64,000 nucleotides of DNA from Curtobacterium sp. MCSS17_015 (GTDB taxonomy: Bacteria; Actinomycetota; Actinomycetes; Actinomycetales; Microbacteriaceae), in assembly GCF_003234265.2 (NCBI RefSeq), contig NZ_CP126256.1:806001-870000 (forward strand). Direction: 5' to 3'. The translations under genes were made by a program, and so were the position numbers. Positions 6,915 through 14,577 of this stretch are shown here, in pieces (position 1 is the stretch's first letter; each line of letters starts with the position of its first letter). The notes below the pieces were generated by a model. That model was not told the origin of the DNA and searched no databases. It was given only the letters and a program-made list of their open reading frames with translations.

Positions 6915-8815
6915 CCGCCACCGACCGCACCCGCACGACCGACGCCAGCTCGACCCGAACCCCCGGAGGAACCCCCGTGACCCGCCGTCGTCGCACCACC
7001 GTCGCCGGAGCCGCGCTCCTGGCCCTCGTCGGCACCGCCGTCGTCGCGACCCCGTCCCTCGCCGCGAGCGCCGCGCCGGCCGCGGTCGACACGAGCCCCG
7101 CGGCGATGCTCGCGCCGTACTACACAGCGCTCGACCTGACCGGCGACGACCAGGTCACGACCGCCGACCTCGCCGTCCTGTCCGACCACCTCGGTGCGAC
7201 CTCGACGGACCCGGACTGGTCCGCCGTCTCAGCCGCGGACAGCGACACTGACGGCACGATCACGTTGCAGGACGTCGCCACGTCGTCCCAGCGCATGATC
7301 TACGACGACGGACCGTTCACGCTCGTCGAGGCGTCGACGCTCGACATGCAGGCCGCCATGAACGCGGGCGTCACGACCTCAGCCGAGATCACCCAGGACT
7401 ACCTCGACCGCATCGCCGCCTACGACCGGACCACCACGGACACCGGGGCGGGCGGGCGGCCGCTCAACTCGATCGTCACGACCAACGCCGGGGCGATCGC
7501 CGCCGCGAAGGCCGCCGACGCCGAGCGTGCCGCACACGGGATGACGAGCATGCTCCTCGGCGTCCCGATCGCGCTGAAGGACAACTACGACACGAAGGAC
7601 ATGCCGACCACCGGCGGCTGCGGCTGCTGGGACGACAACCAGACCACGACCGACGCGGCCATGATCGCCGGCCTCCGCGAGGCGGGGGCGGTCGTCCTCG
7701 CCAAGGCGAGCCTCGACGAGTTCGCCTTCGGCTTCGTGTCCGAGTTCTCCTCGAACCAGCCGGCGGGCTCGTCCCTCCTCGTCGCGAGCCCGTACGTCAC
7801 GACGCAGACCGCCGGCGGTTCGAGCGGCGGCACGGGCGCGGCGATCGCGGCGAACCTGGCGGGCATCGGGTTCGGCACCGACACCGGTGGCTCGATCCGC
7901 GTCCCGTCGTCGTACAACCAGCTCGTCGGCATCCGCCCGACGGTCGGTCTCGCGAGCCGCGACGGCATCATCCCGCTCGCGCTGTCCCAGGACACCGGTG
8001 GCCCGCTCGCCCGCTCGGTCACCGACGCCGCCGTGGCGCTCGACGCCGTCACCGGTATCGACGCCGCCGACCCGGTCACGCAGGGCCAGGCGGGCAAGGT
8101 CCCGACCTCGTACACGCAGTTCCTCGACCCGACGGCCCTGCACGGCAAGCGGATCGGCTACGTCACGTCGATGGTCGGGTCGAACCGCACCACCGCGCGG
8201 CTCTTCGCCGAGGCCCGGGCCACCCTGGAGGCCCAGGGTGCGACCGTCGTGCCGATCACCGCGACGCCCGAGTTCAACCGGGTGCTCAGCGAGGGCAGCG
8301 GCAGCACGAACGAGTTCAAGCACGACCTCGACCAGTACGTGGCGAAGCACCTCGACCCCGACGTCACGGCGCGCTCGCTGCAGGGCATCCTCGACTCCGG
8401 GAAGTACGTTCCCAGCCGGAAGAGCACGTACCAGCAGCGGAACGCGATCACGGAGGCGCAGTACCAGGCCTGGGCGGGACCGGAGGGCTCGCACACCACG
8501 CAGATCGCGACGGGCAAGCAGGTCGTCACCGGGATGATGGACGCGCAGGACCTCGACGCGCTCGTCTACCCGTCGGGCACCCCGTACGGCACGCAGGGCA
8601 CGAACATGCGCCTCAGCCCGAACACCGGCATGCCGGCCGTGACCGTCCCGATGGGACAGGCCACCGCGGCGGACGCCACGATCACCGGGGCGGGCGTGAA
8701 CCTCGAGTTCCTCGGCCGCTCCTACGACGAGGGCACCGTCATCGGCCTCGGTTACAGCTTCGAGCAGGCGACCCACGCCCGCACCAGTCCGGCGCTGTAC
8801 CCGGCACTCGGGTAG
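6911..8815 (+). CDS. Secreted amidase with N-terminal dockerin-like domain
   Basis: A 634-residue amidase-signature enzyme. After a signal peptide (TRRRRTTVAGAALLAL... to about ASAAPA), residues ~72-125 hold two EF-hand-like loops of dockerin type: DLTGDDQVTTAD (Asp75, Thr77, Asp79, Asp86) and DSDTDGTITLQD (Asp110, Asp112, Asp114, Asp121). The catalytic domain has Lys223 (ALKDNYDT), cis-Ser304 (GGSSGG) and nucleophile Ser328 (GTDTGGSIR); the 24-residue Ser-Ser spacing matches the family. It hydrolyses an unknown amide, possibly peptide amides. Two starts are possible: ATG 6911 (overlapping the upstream stop, GGAGGA 6 nt before) and GTG 6977 (also GGAGGA 6 nt before), the latter giving a more compact signal peptide. 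The dockerin probably docks on the preceding cohesin-like protein. Confidence 0.88.
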   Translation: MTATDRTRTTDASSTRTPGGTPVTRRRRTTVAGAALLALVGTAVVATPSLAASAAPAAVDTSPAAMLAPYYTALDLTGDDQVTTADLAVLSDHLGATSTDPDWSAVSAADSDTDGTITLQDVATSSQRMIYDDGPFTLVEASTLDMQAAMNAGVTTSAEITQDYLDRIAAYDRTTTDTGAGGRPLNSIVTTNAGAIAAAKAADAERAAHGMTSMLLGVPIALKDNYDTKDMPTTGGCGCWDDNQTTTDAAMIAGLREAGAVVLAKASLDEFAFGFVSEFSSNQPAGSSLLVASPYVTTQTAGGSSGGTGAAIAANLAGIGFGTDTGGSIRVPSSYNQLVGIRPTVGLASRDGIIPLALSQDTGGPLARSVTDAAVALDAVTGIDAADPVTQGQAGKVPTSYTQFLDPTALHGKRIGYVTSMVGSNRTTARLFAEARATLEAQGATVVPITATPEFNRVLSEGSGSTNEFKHDLDQYVAKHLDPDVTARSLQGILDSGKYVPSRKSTYQQRNAITEAQYQAWAGPEGSHTTQIATGKQVVTGMMDAQDLDALVYPSGTPYGTQGTNMRLSPNTGMPAVTVPMGQATAADATITGAGVNLEFLGRSYDEGTVIGLGYSFEQATHARTSPALYPALG

Positions 8816-8833
8816 GTCGCTGCCGCGACCGTG

Positions 8834-8883
8834 GACGGACGGGAGGCCCGGGTACCAGCTGGTGCCCGGGCCTTGCGTCCGTC
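8834..8883. terminator. Two-part hairpin after amidase gene
   Basis: Outer stem GACGGAC (8834-8840)/GTCCGTC (8877-8883), a 3x3 internal loop (GGG/TGC), then inner stem AGGCCCGGGTACC (8844-8856)/GGTGCCCGGGCCT (8861-8873) with one G-T pair and loop AGCT. It lies between convergent genes. The same outer stem, internal loop and inner stem base occur, inverted, after gcvP (20624-20675). Confidence 0.8.
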
Positions 8884-8889
8884 GTCGGT

Positions 8890-9666
8890 TCAGTTGAGCG
8901 TCGGGGTGTCCTCCGGCACGACGCCACCGAGGTAGAGGTCCGCGGCGAGGTCGCGGAGCGCCCGCAGGGCGACGCGCTGCGTGAGCGGGCCGTAGGAGAT
9001 GCGGGCGACGCCGAGCGCCTCGTACTCCGACGCGGGCAGCGCGCCCGGCAGGCCGATGACGCTGAGCTTTCCGTGGCCGAGGCCCTCGACGAGCTGTTCG
9101 ACGACCTCGCGCTGGTGCCCGCCCGGCACGAACACGAGCGGTGCGCCCGCGTCGAGGAACGCTTTGCCGCGGGCGATGGCGTCCGCGATGCTCTCCGCGA
9201 TCGGGCGGTCGCCGCCGCGGGCGATGGCGTCGGTGCGGGCGTTCAGCTGGAAGTCGACACCCTCCTGCTCCGCGGCCTTCATGATCGCGGCGACGCGGGC
9301 GACGGACTCGTCGAACGGGCGGAGGCGGTCCTCGACGTTCGCGCCGACGATGCCGAGGCCGATCGCGCGGCGGATCGTCTCGGCCGGGTCCTCGTACCCG
9401 TCGTCGAGGTCGGCGGTCACCGGCAGGTCGACAGCGTCCACGACGGTCTTCGCGCCGGCGAGGGCGAGGTCGAGCGGCATGCCGCCGTCCTGGTACCCGT
9501 ACGACGCGGCGATCGAGTGCCCGGCGGTGGCGATCGCGTGCGTCTCGGGCAGGGCCGCGACCGTCTTCGCGCTGATCGCGTCCCAGACGTTGACGACCCG
9601 CAGGATCTGCGGTGCTTCGTGCAGGGACTTGAGTGTCGTCGCCTTCTCGGCGGTGCTCGTGGTCAT
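8890..9666 (-). CDS. Isocitrate lyase/PEP mutase-family protein
   Basis: A 258-residue TIM-barrel protein of the isocitrate lyase/phosphoenolpyruvate mutase superfamily, acting on C-C or P-C bonds of small carboxylates. Recognisable parts are NVWDAISAKTV, the metal-site strand ADLDDGYEDP, NVEDRLRPFDE, QLNARTDA and VPGG. The Cys of the isocitrate lyase KKCGH motif is absent, so it is not an isocitrate lyase; phosphonomutase-like or oxaloacetate decarboxylase-like activity is possible. On the coding strand TACTGT ends 7 nt before the ATG at 9666, with no ribosome binding site, suggesting leaderless initiation. It stands alone, convergent with the amidase. Confidence 0.85.
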   Translation of the reverse strand: MTTSTAEKATTLKSLHEAPQILRVVNVWDAISAKTVAALPETHAIATAGHSIAASYGYQDGGMPLDLALAGAKTVVDAVDLPVTADLDDGYEDPAETIRRAIGLGIVGANVEDRLRPFDESVARVAAIMKAAEQEGVDFQLNARTDAIARGGDRPIAESIADAIARGKAFLDAGAPLVFVPGGHQREVVEQLVEGLGHGKLSVIGLPGALPASEYEALGVARISYGPLTQRVALRALRDLAADLYLGGVVPEDTPTLN

Positions 9667-9802
9667 GCCGCCGACAGTAGGCGGATGGCTGCCCTCCGGT
9701 GCGCAGGCGCTCAGCCGAGACTCGGCCTGGGACGCGGACGCAGACGACGCAGGATGACGGACCGAGTCGCACCAGGCCTCCCGGCGGGGCATGCTGGAAG
9801 GC

Positions 9803-10990
9803 ATGGCGAGCGACGAACAGGACCCGGTCGGCACGCTCCGTGGGGTCCGCACGAGCATCAAGTGGACGCGGTACGCGCCCGACGTGCTGCCCCTGTTCGT
9901 CGCCGAGATGGACCACGAGGTCGCGCCGGAGATCCGGCAGGCCCTCGTCGAGCGGGTGCAGCAGTCGGACCTCGGGTACCTGGACGGGCCGGGGCCGCTC
10001 GCGCCGGCGTTCGCCGGGTTCGCCCGCGACCGCTGGGGCTGGGACGTCGCCCCGGAGCGCGTGTACCTCGCGACGGACGTCAGCGTCGGGATCGTGGAGA
10101 CGCTCCGGCTCGCGTTGCCGGACGGTGGGCGCGTGGCGATCGCGCCGCCGGTGTACCCGCCGTTCTTCGAACTCGTCGAGGAGGCCCGATGTCAGGTCGA
10201 GGAGGTACCCCTCACTGAGCGGTGGGGCGTCTACCGCCTCGACCTCGACGGGCTCGAGCGGGCGTTCGCCGACGGGGTCCGCGTGTTCCTGCTCTGCAAC
10301 CCGCACAACCCGATCGGGCTCGTGCACGACCGAGCGGACCTCGTGGCGCTCGCCGAACTCGCCGCGCGGTACGACGTGCTCGTGATCAGCGACGAGATCC
10401 ACGCGCCGCTGACGCACCCGGGCGTGCAGTTCACGCCGTTCGCGACGGTCGCCGAGCCCGCCGGTGCGCGCAGCGTCTGCGTGACGAGCGCGAGCAAGGG
10501 CTGGAACCTCGCCGGCGTGAAGTGCTCGGTCATCGTCGCCGGGGACGCCCGCACCGCCGAGCTCCTCGACACGCTGTGGGAAGAGGTGGCCTGTCGGACG
10601 AGCATCCTCGGGCTGCACGCGAACGTCGCGGCCTTCAGCCTGGCCGTCGGGTGGCTCGACGACGTCATCGACCGCATCGTCGCGAACGACCGGCTGCTGG
10701 CGAAGCTCCTCGCCGAGCACCTGCCCGGCGTCGTCTACGCGCGACCCCGAGCCGGGTACCTGGCCTGGCTCGACTTCCGGGGGCTCGGGCTCGGCGACGA
10801 CCCGGCGGTGCAGCTCCGGGAGCACGCGTTCGTGGCGCTCAACTCCGGGCTGCCCTTCGGCGCGCAGGGGAGGGGCTTCGCCCGGATCAACCTGGCGTGC
10901 TCGCCGGAGACGCTGCGCGAGGCGGTGTTCCGCATCGCTGCCGCGTACCCGTCCAGTGCGCAGGAGGGGGTCGTCTGGCACGTCGCCTGA
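9803..10990 (+). CDS. MalY/PatB-type aminotransferase (C-S lyase)
   Basis: A 395-residue fold-type I PLP enzyme of the MalY/PatB group, which usually cleaves cystathionine or other cysteine S-conjugates to a thiol, pyruvate and ammonia. Visible are IKWTRYAPDVLPLFVAEMD (the family's substrate-cap start), CNPHNPIG, SDEIHAPL and the PLP lysine in SASKGWNLAG (Lys232). An in-frame ATG lies 12 bases upstream (9791), but CATGCT ends 7 nt before 9803, fitting the leaderless pattern, so 9803 is preferred. It is divergent from the PEP mutase-like gene. A role in methionine biosynthesis or thiol release is likely from the family but not fixed by the neighbourhood. Confidence 0.88.
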   Translation: MASDEQDPVGTLRGVRTSIKWTRYAPDVLPLFVAEMDHEVAPEIRQALVERVQQSDLGYLDGPGPLAPAFAGFARDRWGWDVAPERVYLATDVSVGIVETLRLALPDGGRVAIAPPVYPPFFELVEEARCQVEEVPLTERWGVYRLDLDGLERAFADGVRVFLLCNPHNPIGLVHDRADLVALAELAARYDVLVISDEIHAPLTHPGVQFTPFATVAEPAGARSVCVTSASKGWNLAGVKCSVIVAGDARTAELLDTLWEEVACRTSILGLHANVAAFSLAVGWLDDVIDRIVANDRLLAKLLAEHLPGVVYARPRAGYLAWLDFRGLGLGDDPAVQLREHAFVALNSGLPFGAQGRGFARINLACSPETLREAVFRIAAAYPSSAQEGVVWHVA

Positions 10991-11058
10991 CGGACCGCTG
11001 CTCGACGTCTCGTACCGGCGAGCGCAGCAGTTGGTGGCCGCCGCGGAGTGACCCGTGC

Positions 11059-11265
11059 TCAGGCGACGGGCGCGAAGTGGTTGCGTCCGATGACGGTCAC
11101 GTGCAGGTCGACCTGGCGCGAGGGCACCTGGTCGGTGAGGGAGATCCACTCGCGGGCCACGAAGGCGACCGACGGCCACCGACGGACCTCGGTCACGGGG
11201 AACCCGTCGATGAACACCTGCCACATGCCCTGCTCGCGGACGGCCTGGACCTCGTGCGTCGCCAT
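11059..11265 (-). CDS. Small HicB-like protein without a toxin partner
   Basis: A 68-residue protein, MATHEVQAVREQGMWQVFID..., whose beta-beta-alpha pattern (VQAVREQGMWQVFIDGFPV, a helix SVAFVAREWISL, and VDLHVTVIG) resembles the partial RNase-H-like fold of HicB antitoxins. It has no DNA-binding tail and no HicA-like gene beside it, so it is unlikely to be a working toxin-antitoxin pair. TACGCT on the coding strand ends 6 nt before the ATG with no ribosome binding site, so it is probably leaderless. The gap to the aminotransferase gene holds nothing I can name. Confidence 0.65.
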   Translation of the reverse strand: MATHEVQAVREQGMWQVFIDGFPVTEVRRWPSVAFVAREWISLTDQVPSRQVDLHVTVIGRNHFAPVA

Positions 11266-11339
11266 GCCCGAAGCGTAGCAACGGCACCACCGGACCGACC
11301 AGGACAGGAGCGCCCCGGTCGGTCAGCGGGTGGGAACGG

Positions 11340-12239
11340 TCACGGCGTGACCATGCCGCCGTTCACGTTGAGCGTCTCGCCGACGACGAAGCTCGACTCG
11401 TGCGAGGCCAGGAACACGTACGCGGGTGCGAGTTCGGCGGGCTGTCCCGGGCGTCCCATCGGGGACTCGCTCGACCCGAAGTCCGGCAGCGTCTCGGGGT
11501 CGACCCCGGCGGACACCTGCAACACCGACCAGGTCGGCCCCGGGGCGACGACGTTGACGCGGATGCCGCGCGGGATGAGCTGCTGCGCGAGCCCCTTCGA
11601 GAAGTTGTTGACGGCTGCCTTCGACGCCGCGTAGTCGAGCCGGTCCGGAGCGGGCTGGTAGGCCTCCATCGACGCGGTGGTGATGATCGTCGAGCCCGGC
11701 TCGAGGTGGGGGAGCGCCGCCTGCACGAGCCGGAAGAGCGAGAGCACGTTGACGGTGAAGGTGTCGACGAGCTGGTCGTCGGGGATGTCGGTGACCTCGG
11801 CGCGCCAGTGCTGCTTGCCGGCGCAGCTGACGATGGCGTCGAGTCCGCCGAGTTCCGTGACGGCCCGTTCCACGAGGGCCGCGGGGTAGTTCGGGGCGGT
11901 GAGGTCACCGGGGATCGTGACGGCCGTGCGACCGGCGGCCTCGACGAGGGCGACGATCCGCTGTGCGTCCTCCTCCTCGTCGGGCAGGTAGGCGAGGGCG
12001 ATGTCGGCGCCTTCTCGGGCGTAGGCGATCGCGACGGCCGCGCCGATGCCGGAGTCGGCGCCGGTGATCAGCGCACGACGCCCGGTGAGACGCCCGGTGC
12101 CGCGGTAGGAGTCCTCGCCGTGGTCCGGCTCCGGGTCCATCCGCGACTCCAGGCCCGGCTCGGGCTGCTGCTGCGGTTCCGGGCTGGTGTTCGGGTACCG
12201 GGTCGTCGGGTCGCTGTACTCGTACTGGTCACGGGGCAT
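11340..12239 (-). CDS. Short-chain dehydrogenase/reductase (GSP39-like)
   Basis: A 299-residue classical SDR with an N-terminal extension rich in Pro, Gln and acidic residues (~1-50), as in the general stress protein 39/YghA group. The NAD(P) motif is TGADSGIG; CAGK replaces the more usual NNAG; catalytic residues are the Ser of TTASM and YAASK. The C-terminus NVNGGMVTP is typical. It reduces or oxidises an unknown carbonyl or alcohol, most likely under stress. TACGGT ends 7 nt before the ATG (coding strand), fitting leaderless initiation. It is convergent with nothing and probably monocistronic. Confidence 0.9.
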   Translation of the reverse strand: MPRDQYEYSDPTTRYPNTSPEPQQQPEPGLESRMDPEPDHGEDSYRGTGRLTGRRALITGADSGIGAAVAIAYAREGADIALAYLPDEEEDAQRIVALVEAAGRTAVTIPGDLTAPNYPAALVERAVTELGGLDAIVSCAGKQHWRAEVTDIPDDQLVDTFTVNVLSLFRLVQAALPHLEPGSTIITTASMEAYQPAPDRLDYAASKAAVNNFSKGLAQQLIPRGIRVNVVAPGPTWSVLQVSAGVDPETLPDFGSSESPMGRPGQPAELAPAYVFLASHESSFVVGETLNVNGGMVTP

Positions 12240-12309
12240 GCCGAGGACCGTACGCGGACCGGCCGGGAGGCCCGTCGACCGGTGCGCGCTCCGGCCTGCG
12301 TCGCCGGCG

Positions 12310-12792
12310 TCAGAGGTCGAGCGCCATCGCCACGTCCGCCCGGACGTACGGGCTCGGCGGGTGCTCGTCGGCTCCGAGGTGGCGGAACCCGGTCGTCTCG
12401 TACAGGTGCACGGCGCTCGCGAGTGCGCTGTTCGTCTCGAGGAGCACCCGGCGGGCGCCGAGCTCCCGAGCGCGGTCCACCGCGGCGCGGATGAGCTGGC
12501 GTCCGGTGCCGTGTCCCTGGTGGTCCGGGTCGACGGCCATCTTCACGAGTTCGAACGCGTCGGCGCCGTGCGGGGCCAGTCCGACGCAGCCGACCACGGC
12601 GGTGCCGAGACGGGCGACGAGGACGACGCCGCCGGGCTCGACGATGTGCTGGACGGGGTCGCCGAGGAGCCGACGGTCCTCGTCCTCGAGCGTGAAGAAC
12701 GTCGTGATCCAGCGCTCGTTGAGGGACCGGAACGCGGCGGCGTCGGCGGCGGAGGAGATGTCGTCGATGACGACCTGGGTGGTGACGGGCAT
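12310..12792 (-). CDS. GNAT-family N-acetyltransferase
   Basis: A 160-residue GNAT acetyltransferase (acetyl-CoA dependent; substrate unknown). The acetyl-CoA motif A is seen as LVKMAVDPDHQGHGTGRQLI, followed by ALASAVHLYETTGFRHLG. The ATG at 12792 is preferred; a TTG 36 bases upstream would extend the protein but would overlap the palindromes upstream of the divergent lysR gene. CAGGAT ends 6 nt before the ATG. The gene is divergent from the LysR regulator at 12861, and in this family that layout often means the regulator controls the neighbour. Confidence 0.87.
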   Translation of the reverse strand: MPVTTQVVIDDISSAADAAAFRSLNERWITTFFTLEDEDRRLLGDPVQHIVEPGGVVLVARLGTAVVGCVGLAPHGADAFELVKMAVDPDHQGHGTGRQLIRAAVDRARELGARRVLLETNSALASAVHLYETTGFRHLGADEHPPSPYVRADVAMALDL

Positions 12793-12835
12793 GCCTCCAT
12801 CCTGGTTCGACGAACCAGACACGTCCAATACTCGT

Positions 12836-12858
12836 TCGATCGGATCGATAGCATCGAT
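12836..12858. promoter_or_regulatory. Palindromic operator candidate upstream of lysR
   Basis: TCGATC-G-GATCGA (12836-12848) runs into ATCGAT-AGC-ATCGAT (12844-12858). The second palindrome contains TAGCAT (12849-12854), which ends 6 nt before the lysR ATG and so is the likely -10 element of a leaderless transcript. A regulator bound here would block its own promoter and could also affect the divergent GNAT gene. Autoregulation is inferred. Confidence 0.55.
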
Positions 12859-12860
12859 GT

Positions 12861-13745
12861 ATGGAACGCGCTCCTGAGGTCGACCTCCGCCAACTCCGGG
12901 CCTTCCTGGCGCTCGCCGACGAACTGCACTTCGGTCGGGCGGCCGTCGACCTGGGGATCGCGCAGCCCGCGCTGTCGCAGCTCATCCGCCGGGTCGAGGT
13001 CGCCCTCGGCGTGGAGCTGTTCGCGCGCACCTCGCGGAGTGTCGCCCTCACGCCCGCCGGCCGGGTGCTGCAGGGGCGGGCGCGGTCCCTCTTGGCGCAG
13101 GCCCGACGGGACCTCGACGAGACCGTGCGGGTCGGGCGAGGCGAGGCCGGCCGCCTGGACGTGGGGTTCGTCGTCTCGGCACTGCCACTCGGTCCGATCG
13201 AACGCGTGCAACGGTTCCGGGAGCGCTTCCCCCTCGTGCGCGTCGAGCTCACCGAGGGCTTCTCCTCCCGTCTCGTGGCTGCCGTCCAACGCGGTGAGCT
13301 CGACCTCGCCGTGGTGCGCGACCCGGACCCGGTCGACGGCGTGCGGTTCACCCGGTTCCGGAGCGAGCCGTTCGTGGCCGCGGTGCCGCGTGACCACCGG
13401 TTCGCCGAACGGAAGACCATCCGGGGACCGGAACTGCTCGACGACCCGTTCGTGTTCTTCCCTGCCGAGGCCGGCGCGCTCGCCACGGAGCGGAACACCG
13501 CCCCCGTCGCGTCCGGTGGTCGACGACCCGTCATCGTGCAGGAAGCCACGACCTGGGCGACCGTGCTGCACCTGGTCGGCGTCGGCCTCGGGGTGACGGT
13601 GCTACCGGAGAGCGCGGCGCTCGCGGCACCGGACACGGTGGTGCTCCTGCCGCTCGAGGGCAGCCCGCACCGCAGTGAACTCGTCTGGGCATCGCGCGCG
13701 GACGACGACCGGGAGGTCCTCCGCAACTTCGCCGCCGCGGACTGA
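12861..13745 (+). CDS. LysR-family transcriptional regulator
   Basis: A 294-residue LysR regulator. The winged helix-turn-helix is at residues ~5-63 (LRQLRAFLALADELHFGRAA... PALSQLIRRVEVALG... FARTSRSV), followed by a linker and a periplasmic-binding-like effector domain beginning around GRLDVGFVVSALP. The ATG at 12861 is the natural start and appears leaderless (TAGCAT 6 nt upstream). Palindromes overlap that promoter. It is divergent from a GNAT gene, which may be its target. The effector is unknown. Confidence 0.92.
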   Translation: MERAPEVDLRQLRAFLALADELHFGRAAVDLGIAQPALSQLIRRVEVALGVELFARTSRSVALTPAGRVLQGRARSLLAQARRDLDETVRVGRGEAGRLDVGFVVSALPLGPIERVQRFRERFPLVRVELTEGFSSRLVAAVQRGELDLAVVRDPDPVDGVRFTRFRSEPFVAAVPRDHRFAERKTIRGPELLDDPFVFFPAEAGALATERNTAPVASGGRRPVIVQEATTWATVLHLVGVGLGVTVLPESAALAAPDTVVLLPLEGSPHRSELVWASRADDDREVLRNFAAAD

Positions 13746-13757
13746 CCCGGAGCGACG

Positions 13758-14018
13758 TCAGCGGAGTGGCAGGACCGGGGCGCGCTGGTCGCCGAGCTCG
13801 TCCTCGCGCCACGGCCGGGCGCCGGTCAGTGCGAGCCCGAGCTGCACGAGCACGAACGCCACGTGGGGTTCGACGTCGGGGTCCCACGGCCCCTCGACGC
13901 CGAGGCCGAACGCACCGAGCTCGTCGTCGGCCTCGTCCCGGATCGTGAGACGCCAGCGGCCGTCGCCGAGCTCCTCGACGACGGCCCACCGTGCGGTGCG
14001 GAAGCGGTCCGCGGTCAC
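13758..14018 (-). CDS. Small hypothetical protein
   Basis: An 86-residue protein (MTADRFRTARWAVVEELGDG...) with a coding-like alternation of strands (WRLTIRDEADDELGAFGLGVEG). No family is recognised. Its ATG overlaps the stop of the upstream FBP-domain gene (ATGA, 14015-14018), so it is the second gene of a two-gene operon and is probably translated by coupling. It is convergent with lysR, with 12 bases between the stops. Confidence 0.65.
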   Translation of the reverse strand: MTADRFRTARWAVVEELGDGRWRLTIRDEADDELGAFGLGVEGPWDPDVEPHVAFVLVQLGLALTGARPWREDELGDQRAPVLPLR

Positions 14019-14497
14019 GCCGTCTTCATGATGTCGGCCGTGAAGTTGTGCAGCCGCGCGAGCAGCGACTCGGACCGCATCGCGATGGTCGCCGGCGGGT
14101 TGAGGTGCGGCGGTGCCGTGCGGATGAGCATCGAGCAGCCGAGGTCCTCGCAGATGTACGAGCCGATCGTGTTGCCGTTCCGCCCGGCCTCACCCGCGCG
14201 GGCCGCGGAGAACAGGCGCACCTGCGTCGCCGGCTGGGGGGAGTGGCAGAACGAGCACATCGCCGCGATGCCCGGACGGAGCGAGCCGCCCGCGGCCCGG
14301 ACGACGATGCCGACGGGCTTGCCGTCCATCCACGACACCATGTAGCCGCGTCGGGCTGCCTGCGGGTCGCGCCAGCCGAGGTACTCGCGCTCGTTCCACA
14401 ACGTCTCGTGCAGCCCCGGGATCGGGAGCTGGGCGAGCTCGTCGGGCGTCGCGTTGACGAAGGACGATCGGATGTCGGATTCGGTGAGCGGCTGCAC
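14015..14497 (-). CDS. FBP-domain treble-clef zinc-finger protein
   Basis: A 160-residue protein matching the actinobacterial proteins that carry the elongation factor G-binding C-terminal treble-clef zinc finger (FBP). The zinc ligands are the Cys pairs in MCSFCHSP and YICEDLGCSML. The family is related to fusidic-acid resistance proteins that bind EF-G on the ribosome; solitary versions have no proven resistance role. The GTG start at 14497 is preceded by GAGGGGAACC, a strong ribosome binding site, and a TAGCCT about 30 nt further upstream may be the -10. It is the first gene of a two-gene operon. Confidence 0.85.
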   Translation of the reverse strand: MQPLTESDIRSSFVNATPDELAQLPIPGLHETLWNEREYLGWRDPQAARRGYMVSWMDGKPVGIVVRAAGGSLRPGIAAMCSFCHSPQPATQVRLFSAARAGEAGRNGNTIGSYICEDLGCSMLIRTAPPHLNPPATIAMRSESLLARLHNFTADIMKTA

Positions 14498-14577
14498 GGT
14501 TCCCCTCGCGGTGGCGGACCGGACCAGGCTAGCCCCGTGCGCCGACAGGCGGACGCAGAGCGGGCCTCCCGGCCGCT

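Noticed and set aside
10991..11045. Short coding-like stretch (PLLDVSYRRAQQLVAAAE) after the aminotransferase
   Set aside because: Too short, in a shifted frame, without a start; it could be a gene remnant but chance is equally likely.
11059..11265. HicAB toxin-antitoxin system
   Set aside because: No HicA-like toxin or any small partner gene lies on either side.
7379..11290. A minus-strand open frame of ~1300 codons across the amidase, PEP mutase-like and aminotransferase genes
   Set aside because: It is antisense or out of frame to well-supported genes, is extremely rich in Arg, Gly, Val and Asp without motifs, and has no plausible start; long shadow frames are expected at ~71% GC.
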